Assembly: GCA_018823025.1 (NCBI GenBank)
Contig: JAHJJI010000140.1
Coordinates: 26,902 to 90,901 of the forward strand
Origin: Gammaproteobacteria bacterium
Lineage (GTDB): Bacteria > Pseudomonadota > Gammaproteobacteria > Burkholderiales > Sulfuricellaceae
DNA length: 64,000 nucleotides
Direction of reading: 5' to 3'
Position 1 is the first letter of the stretch; each line of letters starts with the position of its first letter. The position numbers and the translations under genes were made by a program. The notes under the pieces are model-generated. The model saw only the letters and a list, made by a program, of their open reading frames with translations. It ran no database searches and was not told the origin of the DNA. Below, piece by piece: positions 17,816 through 26,641 of the stretch.

Positions 17816-17995
17816 TCAAACCTCTTCCTCGGCCGGCAACTTGCGCGCCTCATCCTCAAGCATCACCGGAATGTCATCACGAACCGGGTAAGCCAGTCGG
17901 CAGGGCTTGCAAACCAGCTCCTGCTCGGGCTTTTTGTAGACCAACGGCCCCTTGCATAACGGGCATACCAGAATTTCAAGCAGTTTGGCGTCCAT
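17816..17995 (-). CDS. ycaR: YcaR/Trm112-like zinc-ribbon protein
   Basis: This 59-aa protein has the UPF0434/Trm112 pattern: [14 protein letters not shown] near the start and [17 protein letters not shown] in the second half, giving two CxxC pairs for zinc. The usual genome position is between lpxK and kdsB, as here. The ATG at 17995 is used; a TTG precedes it. Its 5' end overlaps the lpxK stop by 20 bases, which suggests translational coupling. Its role is not defined. Confidence 0.88.
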   Translation of the reverse strand: MDAKLLEILVCPLCKGPLVYKKPEQELVCKPCRLAYPVRDDIPVMLEDEARKLPAEEEV

Positions 17996-18986
17996 CAATA
18001 TCCTTCAATTTTTGTAGTACTGTCTGTCCGAAAGCCGGTGGCAAAACAGCTTCCACCGCCAGAGCCCAATAGCGTTCGTCGGCGAAACCGGCACATTTAA
18101 CCGCATCCTTCTCGGTCATCAGCAAGGCATCGGCATTTTCGTAATCCAGATCCTGCGGCCGAAAGACGCAGTGATCAGGGAAAGCGTGTTCCTCGAACGC
18201 CAACCCAAGACCACGCAAATGAGTAAAAAACCGTTGCGGATTACCGATGCCAGCCACGGCATGAAGCTTCTTGCCACTAAAATCGGCCGCAAAAATATTC
18301 AATTCCTGATTGAGCAAATTATAGAACACTCCGCCCTGGAGACTCATTTCGAACTCGTTGCGCAGGTGCATGGCCGCCTTCGGGCTACCACCGTTCACCA
18401 CCACCGCATCCACCGACCCGAGTCGAGAAACGCCTTCACGCAGTGGCCCTGCAGGCAATAGCAATCCATTTCCGAATTTGCGATCCCCATCCACAACCAC
18501 GATTTCCATATCGCGGCCGAGGCGATAATGCTGCAGGCCATCGTCGCTCACCAGCACATCACACTCCGGATGCGCACGCAGTAAAGCATTTCCTGCAGCC
18601 ACCCGGTCTCGACCAACCCAGACCGGGCAACCGCTTTTTTTTGCCAGCAACAGAGGTTCATCGCCCGCAACCGCCGGATCACTGCGGACATCAACCCCCA
18701 CTACGCCACCTGTGCCGCCACCGTAGCCGCGGCTGACAACGCCGGGATGGTAGCCGTGTTGCCGCAAAAAATCAGCTAACCATAGTACCAGCGGAGTTTT
18801 TCCGGTACCACCGACACTGATGTTGCCAACCACGATCACCGGCACCGGCAATCGGATAGCGCGCAGCAACCCAACGCGGTAAAGCCCTCGACGCAGCGCC
18901 ACAACCAGCCCGAACAAAGCGCTCAGGGGAAGCAACACAACCTGCCACGGCGTTAGACTGAACCATTGTCGCTGGAGCCAGAGCAT
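17976..18986 (-). CDS. lpxK: Tetraacyldisaccharide 4'-kinase
   Basis: This 336-aa inner-membrane-associated enzyme phosphorylates the 4' position of the lipid A precursor. An N-terminal hydrophobic segment (about residues 13-30) precedes the P-loop-type sequence [14 protein letters not shown] (about 53-66). SRGYGG and [10 protein letters not shown] are characteristic of LpxK. It runs exbB, exbD, lpxK, ycaR, kdsB in the usual proteobacterial order. Confidence 0.95.
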   Translation of the reverse strand: MLWLQRQWFSLTPWQVVLLPLSALFGLVVALRRGLYRVGLLRAIRLPVPVIVVGNISVGGTGKTPLVLWLADFLRQHGYHPGVVSRGYGGGTGGVVGVDVRSDPAVAGDEPLLLAKKSGCPVWVGRDRVAAGNALLRAHPECDVLVSDDGLQHYRLGRDMEIVVVDGDRKFGNGLLLPAGPLREGVSRLGSVDAVVVNGGSPKAAMHLRNEFEMSLQGGVFYNLLNQELNIFAADFSGKKLHAVAGIGNPQRFFTHLRGLGLAFEEHAFPDHCVFRPQDLDYENADALLMTEKDAVKCAGFADERYWALAVEAVLPPAFGQTVLQKLKDIDGRQTA

Positions 18987-19021
18987 ATTATTCGGGGTTG
19001 AGCGCCAGACCCAATCCCCGC

Positions 19022-19444
19022 CTATTTTTCCAGCTTCGCCTGGGTGGCAAAAGTGATGTGGCTGTAGCCCGACTGGCGCGCGGCCTCCATGACGTTCACC
19101 ACCGCCTGATGGGTCGCCTTGGCGTCGGCATTGATGATAATTACCGGATCCGGCTTATCCCCTGCAGCACGGCGTAGTGCCAGGCTGAGAGCTGCAGCAT
19201 CGGCATCAGCCACGGCTGAACCGTTGACCACGTAACGTCCGCCGGCGTCCACTGCTACGTTGATGGCAGCGGGCTTGTCGGCCGGCTTCTCCGCCTCGGC
19301 GGTGGGCAGATTGATCTGTAATTCAGCAATCTGGGAAAAAGTGGTGGTGACCATCATGAAAATCAGGATCACCAGCAGCACGTCGATCATCGCGATCAGA
19401 TTGATCTCGGGGTCATCCTTGGCCCTGCCGCGCTGAAAATTCAT
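19022..19444 (-). CDS. exbD: Biopolymer transport protein ExbD/TolR
   Basis: This 140-aa protein has one N-terminal membrane helix (about residues 14-34) containing the key aspartate in IAMIDVLLVILIF, followed by a periplasmic domain. It pairs with the ExbB-like protein encoded just upstream (10-base gap) to form a proton-driven motor. The ATG at 19444 is chosen over a TTG two codons earlier. The location before lpxK is typical for the ExbBD pair of betaproteobacteria. Confidence 0.93.
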   Translation of the reverse strand: MNFQRGRAKDDPEINLIAMIDVLLVILIFMMVTTTFSQIAELQINLPTAEAEKPADKPAAINVAVDAGGRYVVNGSAVADADAAALSLALRRAAGDKPDPVIIINADAKATHQAVVNVMEAARQSGYSHITFATQAKLEK

Positions 19445-19454
19445 GTTCAAACGC

Positions 19455-20087
19455 TCACTTCCGCTGGCCGTGGACGATATGCACCAGCTTGATCGCTTGC
19501 TGCTCCATTTCCAGCACCAGCGCTTCGGCGCGGGCGCGGAAATAGCGGTAAAAAATCATGCTGGGAATCGCCACGATCAAGCCCATGGCGGTATTGTACA
19601 GCGCCACCGAAATACCGTGGGCGAGTTGGGCGGGGCTGCCGCCGGTGGGGGTGAGGGCGCCGAAAATTTCCACCATGCCGATCACCGTACCAAGCAAACC
19701 GAGCAGCGGGCTCACCGAGGCGATGGTTCCAAGCGTATTGAGCGAAACCAGGAAAGACATGCCATATTTCAGGCGAGGCTGCTCGATTTCATGGGCAACA
19801 TGCCGACCGGTTTCCTCGATCTCTTCCTGCATCACTTCGCGCGAACTCTTGGCATTCTTTAACCCGGCCGCAAAAATCTGCCCCAGATAGGAGTGCTTCT
19901 CCAGTTGCGCCAGCCTTTCGGCGTTCACCGCACCCTGCTTGATCCATTCCTGCACCTGGACGAGCAAATTTTTGGGGGCAATCAGGTTGAATGTCCACAA
20001 ATGCCAACCGATGATCGTCAAGGAAATAACCGATGCAATTATCAGCGGCCAGATCGGCCAGCCCGCTGCTTGAATAATGGATAACAC
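19455..20087 (-). CDS. exbB: MotA/TolQ/ExbB proton channel family protein
   Basis: This 210-aa inner-membrane protein has an N-terminal helix (about 10-30) and two further helices near residues 110-135 and 155-180. SPLLGLLGTVIGMVEIF is the typical MotA/TolQ/ExbB core. It is the partner of ExbD for proton-driven energy transfer across the envelope. The start appears to be GTG at 20087. Its promoter must lie in the palindrome-rich gap upstream. Confidence 0.93.
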   Translation of the reverse strand: MLSIIQAAGWPIWPLIIASVISLTIIGWHLWTFNLIAPKNLLVQVQEWIKQGAVNAERLAQLEKHSYLGQIFAAGLKNAKSSREVMQEEIEETGRHVAHEIEQPRLKYGMSFLVSLNTLGTIASVSPLLGLLGTVIGMVEIFGALTPTGGSPAQLAHGISVALYNTAMGLIVAIPSMIFYRYFRARAEALVLEMEQQAIKLVHIVHGQRK

Positions 20088-20203
20088 TCGCCCTTCTCCC
20101 TTATAATTCTGGTATTTCTAAAACGCCCGTAACTTTAGCCTGCCACAGTGTTTTCAGCAAGCCCGGTCAAGTAGCGCATCAAGAAAGAGGTTTAACTTAT
20201 TGT

Positions 20204-20429
20204 CGTAAAAACCCTTTACCGACTATCCACAAAGATTGTGGATAACTCTGTGGGCAAGTTGTATGCATTTACCCTAACTTGCCCGCAGGAAAAGGTTTTT
20301 TTACGCAGGTTAAAATTTAACCTTCTGTTTTATTGTTTAAAATCAATTAATTATAAAATATACAATGGGCTTATGGTGATAGCAATTTGTTACACCTGCA
20401 TACGCCAAGCTTGTGGATTAATGTAGAAT
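20204..20429. other. AT-rich region with DnaA boxes and nested inverted repeats
   Basis: The 348-base gap between divergent exbB and xseA holds no gene. TATCCACA (20224-20231) faces a perfect DnaA box TGTGGATAA (20237-20245), and a near-match TGTGGATTA lies at 20412-20420. Next to the pair, GGGCAAGTT (20252-20260) and AACTTGCCC (20276-20284) form a stem. The palindrome GGTTAAAATTTAACC is at 20308-20322. An A+T-rich tract follows (about 20305-20365). CGTAAAAACCCTTT (from 20204) and AAAAGGTTTTTTTACG (to about 20305) form a looser outer repeat. Promoters for both genes must also lie here. An origin is not claimed. Confidence 0.55.
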
Positions 20430-20435
20430 GGAAAA

Positions 20436-21785
20436 ATGCATTTCGCCCCAGCACTTACAGACGAATCTCCGGTCCTCAGCGTCAGCGAACTAAACCGCCG
20501 CGCGAAACAGTTGCTGGAGAGAAATTTCCCGCTAATGTGGATTTCCGGTGAAGTCTCCAACTTCATCGCTGCTGCGTCTGGCCACTGGTATTTTTCCCTC
20601 AAGGACGGCAACGCCCAAGTGCGCTGCGCGATGTTCCGCCACAAAAGCCAGTATCTCGACTGGCAGCCGCGCAACGGCGACCAGATCGAAGTGCGCGCCC
20701 TGGTCACCCTGTACGAACCGCGTGGCGAATATCAGCTTAACGTCGAAAATATCCGGCGAGCCGGGTTGGGAGCGCTGTACGAAGCCTTCGGAAAGCTCAA
20801 GGATCGCCTGGAACAGGAAGGACTGTTTGACGAAGCATGCAAAAAACCCCTGCCACCCTTTCCCGGACAAATCGGCATCGTCACCTCCCCTGCCGCCGCC
20901 GCACTGCGCGACGTACTCACTACACTGCGGCGGCGCATGCCATCGATCCCGGTCATCCTGTACCCCACCCCGGTGCAGGGCGAAGGCGCCGCGGCAAAAA
21001 TCGCCGATGCAATCCGCACTGCCGCCAATCGGTCTGAATGCGATATCCTGATCGTCTGCCGTGGCGGCGGCAGCATCGAAGACCTGTGGGCTTTCAACGA
21101 AGAAATCGTCGCGCGGGCGATCCATGCCTGCCCCATCCCGGTGATCAGCGGCATCGGCCACGAAACTGACTTTACCATCAGCGATTTCGTTGCCGACCAG
21201 CGTGCCCCCACGCCGACTTCAGCGGCGGAACAAGCCAGCCCCAACCGAGTCGATTTGCAGAACCGGATCGAGGCCATGCACGGCCGCCTGAACCGTCATC
21301 TGCGGCAGAAGCTGGAACAGCGCATGCAGCAGGTGGACTACCTGTCGCGACGACTAGTTCATCCTGGCGAAAAACTGAACGCTCGACTGACCCATCTGAC
21401 CCACCTGAACCAGCGCCTGAACAACAACGCCGGCCATGCTCTCGCAGAACGTGAATGGCATTTGCAGAAACTGGCTCACCGCCTGGCGGCAGCCAAACCA
21501 GATATCGCTGCACACGAAGCACGGCAGCGCGACTTGGTGAGACGCTTGCAGCTTTCCATGGTTCACCGGATGCAGGAGTACCAAACTGGGCTGCAACGAC
21601 TGCAGGCCAATCTCTTCCACCTCAATCCGCAGTCGGTGCTCGACCGCGGGTTCAGCATGGTGCGCTCGACCGACGGGAAAATCGTCTACGACAGCAAGGA
21701 AATAGAAGTGGATGAAGCGCTTTCCATCACCTTCGCACGCGGCAATGCCGCAGCCAGAGTAATGAGCAAGGAAGACGGCCGATGA
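20436..21785 (+). CDS. xseA: Exodeoxyribonuclease VII large subunit
   Basis: This 449-aa protein begins with an OB-fold (about residues 13-110, with LSVSELN and MWISGEVSNF). The catalytic XseA core follows, with IGIVTSPAAAALRD, VCRGGGSIEDLWAFN and SGIGHETDFTISDFVAD. Long charged helices make up the C-terminal part. It degrades single-stranded DNA together with XseB, whose gene is not in this window. A TAGAAT hexamer sits six bases before the ATG. The next gene overlaps its stop codon (ATGA). Confidence 0.95.
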   Translation: MHFAPALTDESPVLSVSELNRRAKQLLERNFPLMWISGEVSNFIAAASGHWYFSLKDGNAQVRCAMFRHKSQYLDWQPRNGDQIEVRALVTLYEPRGEYQLNVENIRRAGLGALYEAFGKLKDRLEQEGLFDEACKKPLPPFPGQIGIVTSPAAAALRDVLTTLRRRMPSIPVILYPTPVQGEGAAAKIADAIRTAANRSECDILIVCRGGGSIEDLWAFNEEIVARAIHACPIPVISGIGHETDFTISDFVADQRAPTPTSAAEQASPNRVDLQNRIEAMHGRLNRHLRQKLEQRMQQVDYLSRRLVHPGEKLNARLTHLTHLNQRLNNNAGHALAEREWHLQKLAHRLAAAKPDIAAHEARQRDLVRRLQLSMVHRMQEYQTGLQRLQANLFHLNPQSVLDRGFSMVRSTDGKIVYDSKEIEVDEALSITFARGNAAARVMSKEDGR

Positions 21786-22747
21786 ACCTGAAGTTCTGGA
21801 AAAAGAAAAAAACGCCTGAGGAAAGTGACAATAGCGCTGCAGATGAAACCATCGTCGCCACGGAGGCCGAACCGACTCCGGCAAAACCAGGCTTTTGGGC
21901 GCGACTGAAAAACAGCCTGTCGTCATCGCGCAAGAAAAGCGAGCCGGAGAAGGAAGAAGAGCCAGAGCCCTCCGCGAGGCACATGAAAGATAAGCATCAG
22001 GATGAAGAGTCTGAAGCGCCACCTCCCAAGTTGGGCTTCCTGGCTCGACTTAAAAAACTCCTGTTGCCTTCACGTAAAAAGAACAAAACCGAGGACGCAG
22101 AAAATCCAGAAAACCCCAGATCTTCGGCCAAACGCACAGACAGGAAACATCCGGATGAAGAGCCGGAACCCACCGACATCCCCGCAAAAAAACCCAGGAA
22201 ACGGCTAGTGATAGCTCTGGCACTCCTGATTCCGCTGGCTGCCGGCGGAGGTTTTTTTGCTGCAACTAAATTATTGCCGCCGCCAGCACACCACGAAGCA
22301 CCGCCAGCTATAAACGCGGCATCACAGGAAGTAAACACTGACGGGCAACCCGCACCTGAGCCGACCGAAGCAGCAGAGCAAACGGCGCAACCGGAAACCG
22401 AGCAACCTCCGACCGAACCTGCGCCACAACAGGAAAACAATGCCACGGCACCCGTGGCAGAGGCTCCCTTACCTCCAGAGGAAGCGCCTGTCGCCGAAGT
22501 TCCGACCGAGGAAGACGTCCAGGCGCAAATCGAAGCAATGAAAAAGCAAAATCAGGAAATGCAGGCTCAAATCGATGCGCTAAAAAAACAGCCCGCTACC
22601 GCAAAGCCGGCAAGACCCGCCGCCACGCCCCGGGAGGGCGTGCTGATCATCAACGGCAAGAATGCCAAAGAAAGCGTCCGGGGACTCAAGGAAGTCATCG
22701 AGGGCATGAATGCCGCTTCAGGTGGACAAAATACCGAGGGGCGCTAG
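21782..22747 (+). CDS. Single-span membrane protein with an internally repeated basic N-terminus
   Basis: The start overlaps the xseA stop, so translation is probably coupled. The 321-aa protein has a highly charged N-terminal half in which GFWARLKNSLSSSRKK (about residue 37) recurs as GFLARLKKLLLPSRKK (about 83). A membrane helix follows (LVIALALLIPLAAGGGFF, about 141-160), then a Pro/Glu/Ala-rich stretch, and a predicted coiled segment (about 240-265) with a short conserved-looking C-terminus. I do not recognise a family. It looks like an inner-membrane-anchored envelope protein; function is unknown. Confidence 0.7.
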   Translation: MNLKFWKKKKTPEESDNSAADETIVATEAEPTPAKPGFWARLKNSLSSSRKKSEPEKEEEPEPSARHMKDKHQDEESEAPPPKLGFLARLKKLLLPSRKKNKTEDAENPENPRSSAKRTDRKHPDEEPEPTDIPAKKPRKRLVIALALLIPLAAGGGFFAATKLLPPPAHHEAPPAINAASQEVNTDGQPAPEPTEAAEQTAQPETEQPPTEPAPQQENNATAPVAEAPLPPEEAPVAEVPTEEDVQAQIEAMKKQNQEMQAQIDALKKQPATAKPARPAATPREGVLIINGKNAKESVRGLKEVIEGMNAASGGQNTEGR

Positions 22748-22926
22748 CGCAACTCTGTGTTTTCCGTAGTAGCCGTTTATTTCGAAGCAGTGATATCAAG
22801 CAACTAACAAAAAAGAACTGTCGCCCGTTCAAAACTTCAATATGCCATTAACACAAGCGTGGCCACTCTTTGGCAAACACTTTCATCCAATCAACAGCCG
22901 GCACGGCCACGTAAAATTGGAGCTGC

Positions 22927-25512
22927 ATGCTTGCGCTTAGACATCATGGCTACTGGAGAACCCTGCTAGCACTCCTGTTGACGATGGCTGCGGGTCTAAT
23001 ACAAGCGCAACCGTTGGTGCTCACCGAATTGCCGACTGGATCGCTCGGCACTTGGGCAAATCTGCTCATAGAAGACGGGCCGCCACTGAGCCTGGAACAA
23101 GCTCAAGCCCGTCAACACGGGGGCCTGTTTCATAAGGACAACCGGACGGTGCTAACCTACGGTATCGGCTCCCGCCCACGCTGGATCCATCTGGAGATTT
23201 TTAACCCGACTACCGATTCATTACCCTTCCGGTTAGTAACAGGGACAACCTGGACTGACCGACTCAAGCTGTTTGTCGTGCATGACAATCAGGTAACCTC
23301 CAGTTGGCAAACGGGGGATGACCATCCCAAAGCACACGGACTCACCCCGGGGATAGGCTTCACCTTCACGGCAAGTTTTGCTCCGGGGCGCAGTGACCTG
23401 TACTTGCGAGTCGAATCGATCGATCCGCTGGTGCTCCCGATCGAATTGATGACAGAGGAGCAAGCACTATCAAGCGAGCGGCTGGTGCATTACAGCTATG
23501 GCTTCATTTACGGCTTCCTGATTGCCCTGTTAGCCTATAACGGCATGCTCTTCATCGGATTGAGAAAACGTAGCCACCTCTATTACTCTCTGTACCTGGT
23601 AAGCCTCATTCTGCTCAATGTTGCCTATACCGGGCATGGCAGCGCTTGGCTGTGGCCGGATTATCCACTACTGCAACGCTATATGATCCTGTTCCTGATG
23701 GTGCTATATGGCTGTTGTGGACTACTTTTCGCCAGCCGTTTCCTTGCGCTGGCGGAACATGCACCGCGTGTGTTGCGGCTGGTACGCCTGAGTGCTGTAT
23801 CGGGATTGAGCCTGATTGCATTGTGCATCATGGCGGGTAGCCAGCTAGGCGCAGCACTGGTGGCTTTCAGCTTCATATCATTGTTCACTCTGGGCATGGT
23901 TCTGCTCGGCATCCTCACCATTCGCCATGGCCGGATGGCTGGCCGCTACTTTCTCGTGGCGACACTTTTCGGCATGGTTGGCGCGGCCTCCACCACCCTT
24001 GCCGTATGGGGCTGGCTCCCATTTAACTCATTGACTTATCACGGACTTGAGTATGGCGCCATCATTGAAGCAACGCTTCTGGCACTGGCGCTGGCCCACC
24101 ACTATAACGAAATGACTGCGAAGCTTTCCAGGATCACCTTATCGCGCGACGTATTATCCACAGAGGTTGCCGAACGCAAGCAGGCCGAAAAAATGCTGCG
24201 CAAAAGTGAAGAATCCCTCAAAGAATCGCAGAGCATCGCAGGCTTGGGCAGTTATGTTCTGGACATTCCCACTGGACGGTGGAAAAGCTCGGACGTGCTT
24301 GATCAGTTGTTGGGTATCGACGAAGCATATGAACGCTCTTTACAGGGATGGGTTGCTTTGACCCTTCCAGATGACCGCTCGATGATAGAAGACTACTTTA
24401 GCAATGAAGACATTGGGCCGGATAAGGAATTAGATAAGGAATACCGCATTCTCCGTCACAACGACCATACCGAACGCTGGGTTCACGGGTTGGGCAAATT
24501 GGAATTTGATGCCCAAGGTAACCCAGTAAAAATGCATGGCACGATTCAAGACATCACCGAGCGCAAGCAAGGCGAGACAGAACTTCGCATCGCCGCCACC
24601 GCTTTTGAATCGCAGGAAGGCATGGTCATCACCGATGCCAACAGTGTGATTCTGAGGGTCAACCGCGCCTTCACCGAAATCACGGGCTACACGGCTGAAG
24701 ATGCTGTGGGCCAGACACCGCGCCTGCTCAAATCCGGCCGGCACAATGAGGCCTTTTATACCGAAATGTGGTCAAGCATCAAGCGTACTGGGAGCTGGCA
24801 GGGTGAAATCTGGGACCGGCGAAAAAATGGTGAAATCTATCCCAAATGGCTGACCATCACCGCAGTAAAATCAGACGATGGAACCATTACCCACTACGTT
24901 GGTGCACATACCGACATCTCCTCGCGAAAGGTTGCGGAAGACGTGATCAAGCGTATGGCCTTCTACGACCCACTGACCCAACTGCCTAACCGGCGGCTGC
25001 TCAATGACCGCTTGAGCCAGGCCATGGCTGCCAGTACGCGTAGTGGGCACTATGGTGCACTGATGTTCCTTGATCTGGACAACTTCAAACAGCTAAATGA
25101 CACGCATGGGCATAGGGCTGGCGATTTGCTGTTGATTGAGGCTGCGAATCGTCTGAATCATTGTGTGCGCGAGATGGACACAGTGGCGCGCTTCGGCGGC
25201 GATGAGTTTGTCGTTGTGCTAAGTGATCTGACGGCTGATAAAGCCGAATCGGCTTCACAAGTTAAGATCGTTGCAGAAAAAATCCGTATTACCTTATCGG
25301 AACCCTATCTGCTGAACATCAGCCACGATGGAAAGGCAGACACCATGATCGAGCATCACTGCACCGCAAGTATCGGCGTGGTCATGTTCATCGACCACGC
25401 AGGAAGTCAAGACGACATCCTGAAGTGGGCTGATGTGGCGATGTATCAGGCGAAAGAGGCGGGGCGCAATTTGATTCGGTTTTATAATTCGACAGCTAGC
25501 AAATCCACATAG
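22927..25512 (+). CDS. 7TMR-DISM sensor with PAS domains and GGDEF diguanylate cyclase
   Basis: This 861-aa inner-membrane signalling protein has a signal segment, an extracellular 7TMR-DISMED2-type domain (about 45-175) and seven hydrophobic helices (about 185-390). A short coiled region, two PAS/PAC domains (about 425-555 and 560-680) and a C-terminal GGDEF domain (about 690-860) follow. The active site FGGDEF is intact and an RxxD inhibitory site (REMD) lies five residues before it. It should make cyclic-di-GMP in response to an external or redox signal. No EAL domain is present. Confidence 0.92.
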   Translation: MLALRHHGYWRTLLALLLTMAAGLIQAQPLVLTELPTGSLGTWANLLIEDGPPLSLEQAQARQHGGLFHKDNRTVLTYGIGSRPRWIHLEIFNPTTDSLPFRLVTGTTWTDRLKLFVVHDNQVTSSWQTGDDHPKAHGLTPGIGFTFTASFAPGRSDLYLRVESIDPLVLPIELMTEEQALSSERLVHYSYGFIYGFLIALLAYNGMLFIGLRKRSHLYYSLYLVSLILLNVAYTGHGSAWLWPDYPLLQRYMILFLMVLYGCCGLLFASRFLALAEHAPRVLRLVRLSAVSGLSLIALCIMAGSQLGAALVAFSFISLFTLGMVLLGILTIRHGRMAGRYFLVATLFGMVGAASTTLAVWGWLPFNSLTYHGLEYGAIIEATLLALALAHHYNEMTAKLSRITLSRDVLSTEVAERKQAEKMLRKSEESLKESQSIAGLGSYVLDIPTGRWKSSDVLDQLLGIDEAYERSLQGWVALTLPDDRSMIEDYFSNEDIGPDKELDKEYRILRHNDHTERWVHGLGKLEFDAQGNPVKMHGTIQDITERKQGETELRIAATAFESQEGMVITDANSVILRVNRAFTEITGYTAEDAVGQTPRLLKSGRHNEAFYTEMWSSIKRTGSWQGEIWDRRKNGEIYPKWLTITAVKSDDGTITHYVGAHTDISSRKVAEDVIKRMAFYDPLTQLPNRRLLNDRLSQAMAASTRSGHYGALMFLDLDNFKQLNDTHGHRAGDLLLIEAANRLNHCVREMDTVARFGGDEFVVVLSDLTADKAESASQVKIVAEKIRITLSEPYLLNISHDGKADTMIEHHCTASIGVVMFIDHAGSQDDILKWADVAMYQAKEAGRNLIRFYNSTASKST

Positions 25513-25580
25513 AAATCGAAACCGTTCTGGACAAGACACACTAGCCATTTGCGGGCCACCTGCCGCCGACTACTCTTTGT

Positions 25581-26549
25581 TTATAGCTTCCCGCGGAGCC
25601 AGTCGAAAACCGCATCAGTCAAGTTTCTCTCCAGGCAATCAAACTCTGTTATCCCCTCCATGCCACGCAGCCAAGTCAGCTGCCGTTTCGCCAGCTGGCG
25701 CGTGGCGGCGATGCCTTTCTCGCGCAACTCGGGCAAATCGAATGCTCCATCCAGGTACTGCCAGGCCTGGCGGTATCCGACACAGCGCATCGACGGCAGG
25801 GAAAGATCAAGCGCATCATTCCGCCTCAATTTTTCCACCTCTTCGATCAGGCCCTGCGCCAGCATAGCGTCAAACCGCTGGGCAATGCGCTGATGCAGTA
25901 CGGCGCGATCACCCGGCAACAAAGCCAGGGCGTGGACGTGATAAGGCAGGTCGGCCACAGCTTCCTTTTCGAGCAGCGAAGACATCGTCTGGCCGCTGAG
26001 TATGCACACTTCCAGGGCACGCTGGATGCGCTGCGCATCGGCGGGATTTAAGCGCGCGGCAGTGACCGGGTCGAGCCGAGCGAGTTCCGCATGTACTGCG
26101 GCCCAGCCACGCTCTTCGGCAATGGCATCGATGCTTGCACGGGTGGCCGGATCGGCTTGGGGCAAGTCATTCAATCCTTGCCGCAGCGCCTTGAAATACA
26201 GCATGGTGCCGCCCACCAGCAAGGGAATATGGTCGCGTGCGGTGATCTCCGCCATCAGGCGCAACGCATCATGCCGGAACTGTGCGGCGGAATAACTTAG
26301 TGTCGGATCGATAATATCGATCAGGTGGTGCGGCGCCGCCGCCAACGTCTCCGCATCGGGCTTGGCAGTACCAATATCCAAGCCACGATAGACCATCGCC
26401 GAATCCACGCTGATGATCTCGCATGGCAGGCGCTGCACCAGATCGACCGCTACGCCGGTCTTCCCACTGGCAGTGGGGCCCATGAGGAAAATTGCCGGGG
26501 GAAGACAATCGAGTGCTGAGTGCTGAGTGCTGAGTGCTGAGTGTTTCAA
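25581..26549 (-). CDS. miaA: tRNA dimethylallyltransferase with repeat-derived N-terminus
   Basis: This 322-aa enzyme transfers dimethylallyl to A37 of tRNAs. The P-loop [30 protein letters not shown] and [11 protein letters not shown] are diagnostic. There is no ATG, GTG or TTG in frame between the heptamer repeat and the first beta strand (PPAIFLM). The only usable upstream start is a TTG at 26549 inside the repeat, which would add [17 protein letters not shown] lies eight bases before that TTG, also in the repeat. An internal ATG at 26483 would remove the first strand and is unlikely. Confidence 0.92.
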   Translation of the reverse strand: MKHSALSTQHSALDCLPPAIFLMGPTASGKTGVAVDLVQRLPCEIISVDSAMVYRGLDIGTAKPDAETLAAAPHHLIDIIDPTLSYSAAQFRHDALRLMAEITARDHIPLLVGGTMLYFKALRQGLNDLPQADPATRASIDAIAEERGWAAVHAELARLDPVTAARLNPADAQRIQRALEVCILSGQTMSSLLEKEAVADLPYHVHALALLPGDRAVLHQRIAQRFDAMLAQGLIEEVEKLRRNDALDLSLPSMRCVGYRQAWQYLDGAFDLPELREKGIAATRQLAKRQLTWLRGMEGITEFDCLERNLTDAVFDWLRGKL

Positions 26550-26640
26550 GTATTGAGTCCTGAGTTTTGAGTCCTGAGCACAAGAAATGACCGCGTAGCG
26601 GAACCACGCACTCAGGACTTTCTACTCAGGACTCAGCACA
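26511..26640. repeat. Heptamer hairpin repeat filling the miaA-mutL junction
   Basis: GAGTGCT occurs four times in tandem (26511-26538), followed by degenerate GAGTCCT-type units to 26578. After a spacer with CCGCGTAGCGG come inverted units ACTCAGGACT to 26640. The two arms can fold into a hairpin. The repeat covers the 5' end of the miaA frame and stops one base before the mutL stop codon. Related copies lie at 55447-55535 and 63223-63300. Confidence 0.8.
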
Positions 26641-26641
26641 A

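Noticed and set aside
20204..20429. Chromosomal replication origin
   Set aside because: DnaA boxes and AT-rich DNA are present, but dnaA, dnaN, gyrB or rpmH/rnpA are not near, and perfect TTATCCACA also occurs by chance inside a gene at 24154. Reported only as a structured region.
26511..26545. CRISPR-like tandem repeats
   Set aside because: The units are 7 bases long without unique spacers, and no cas gene is present.
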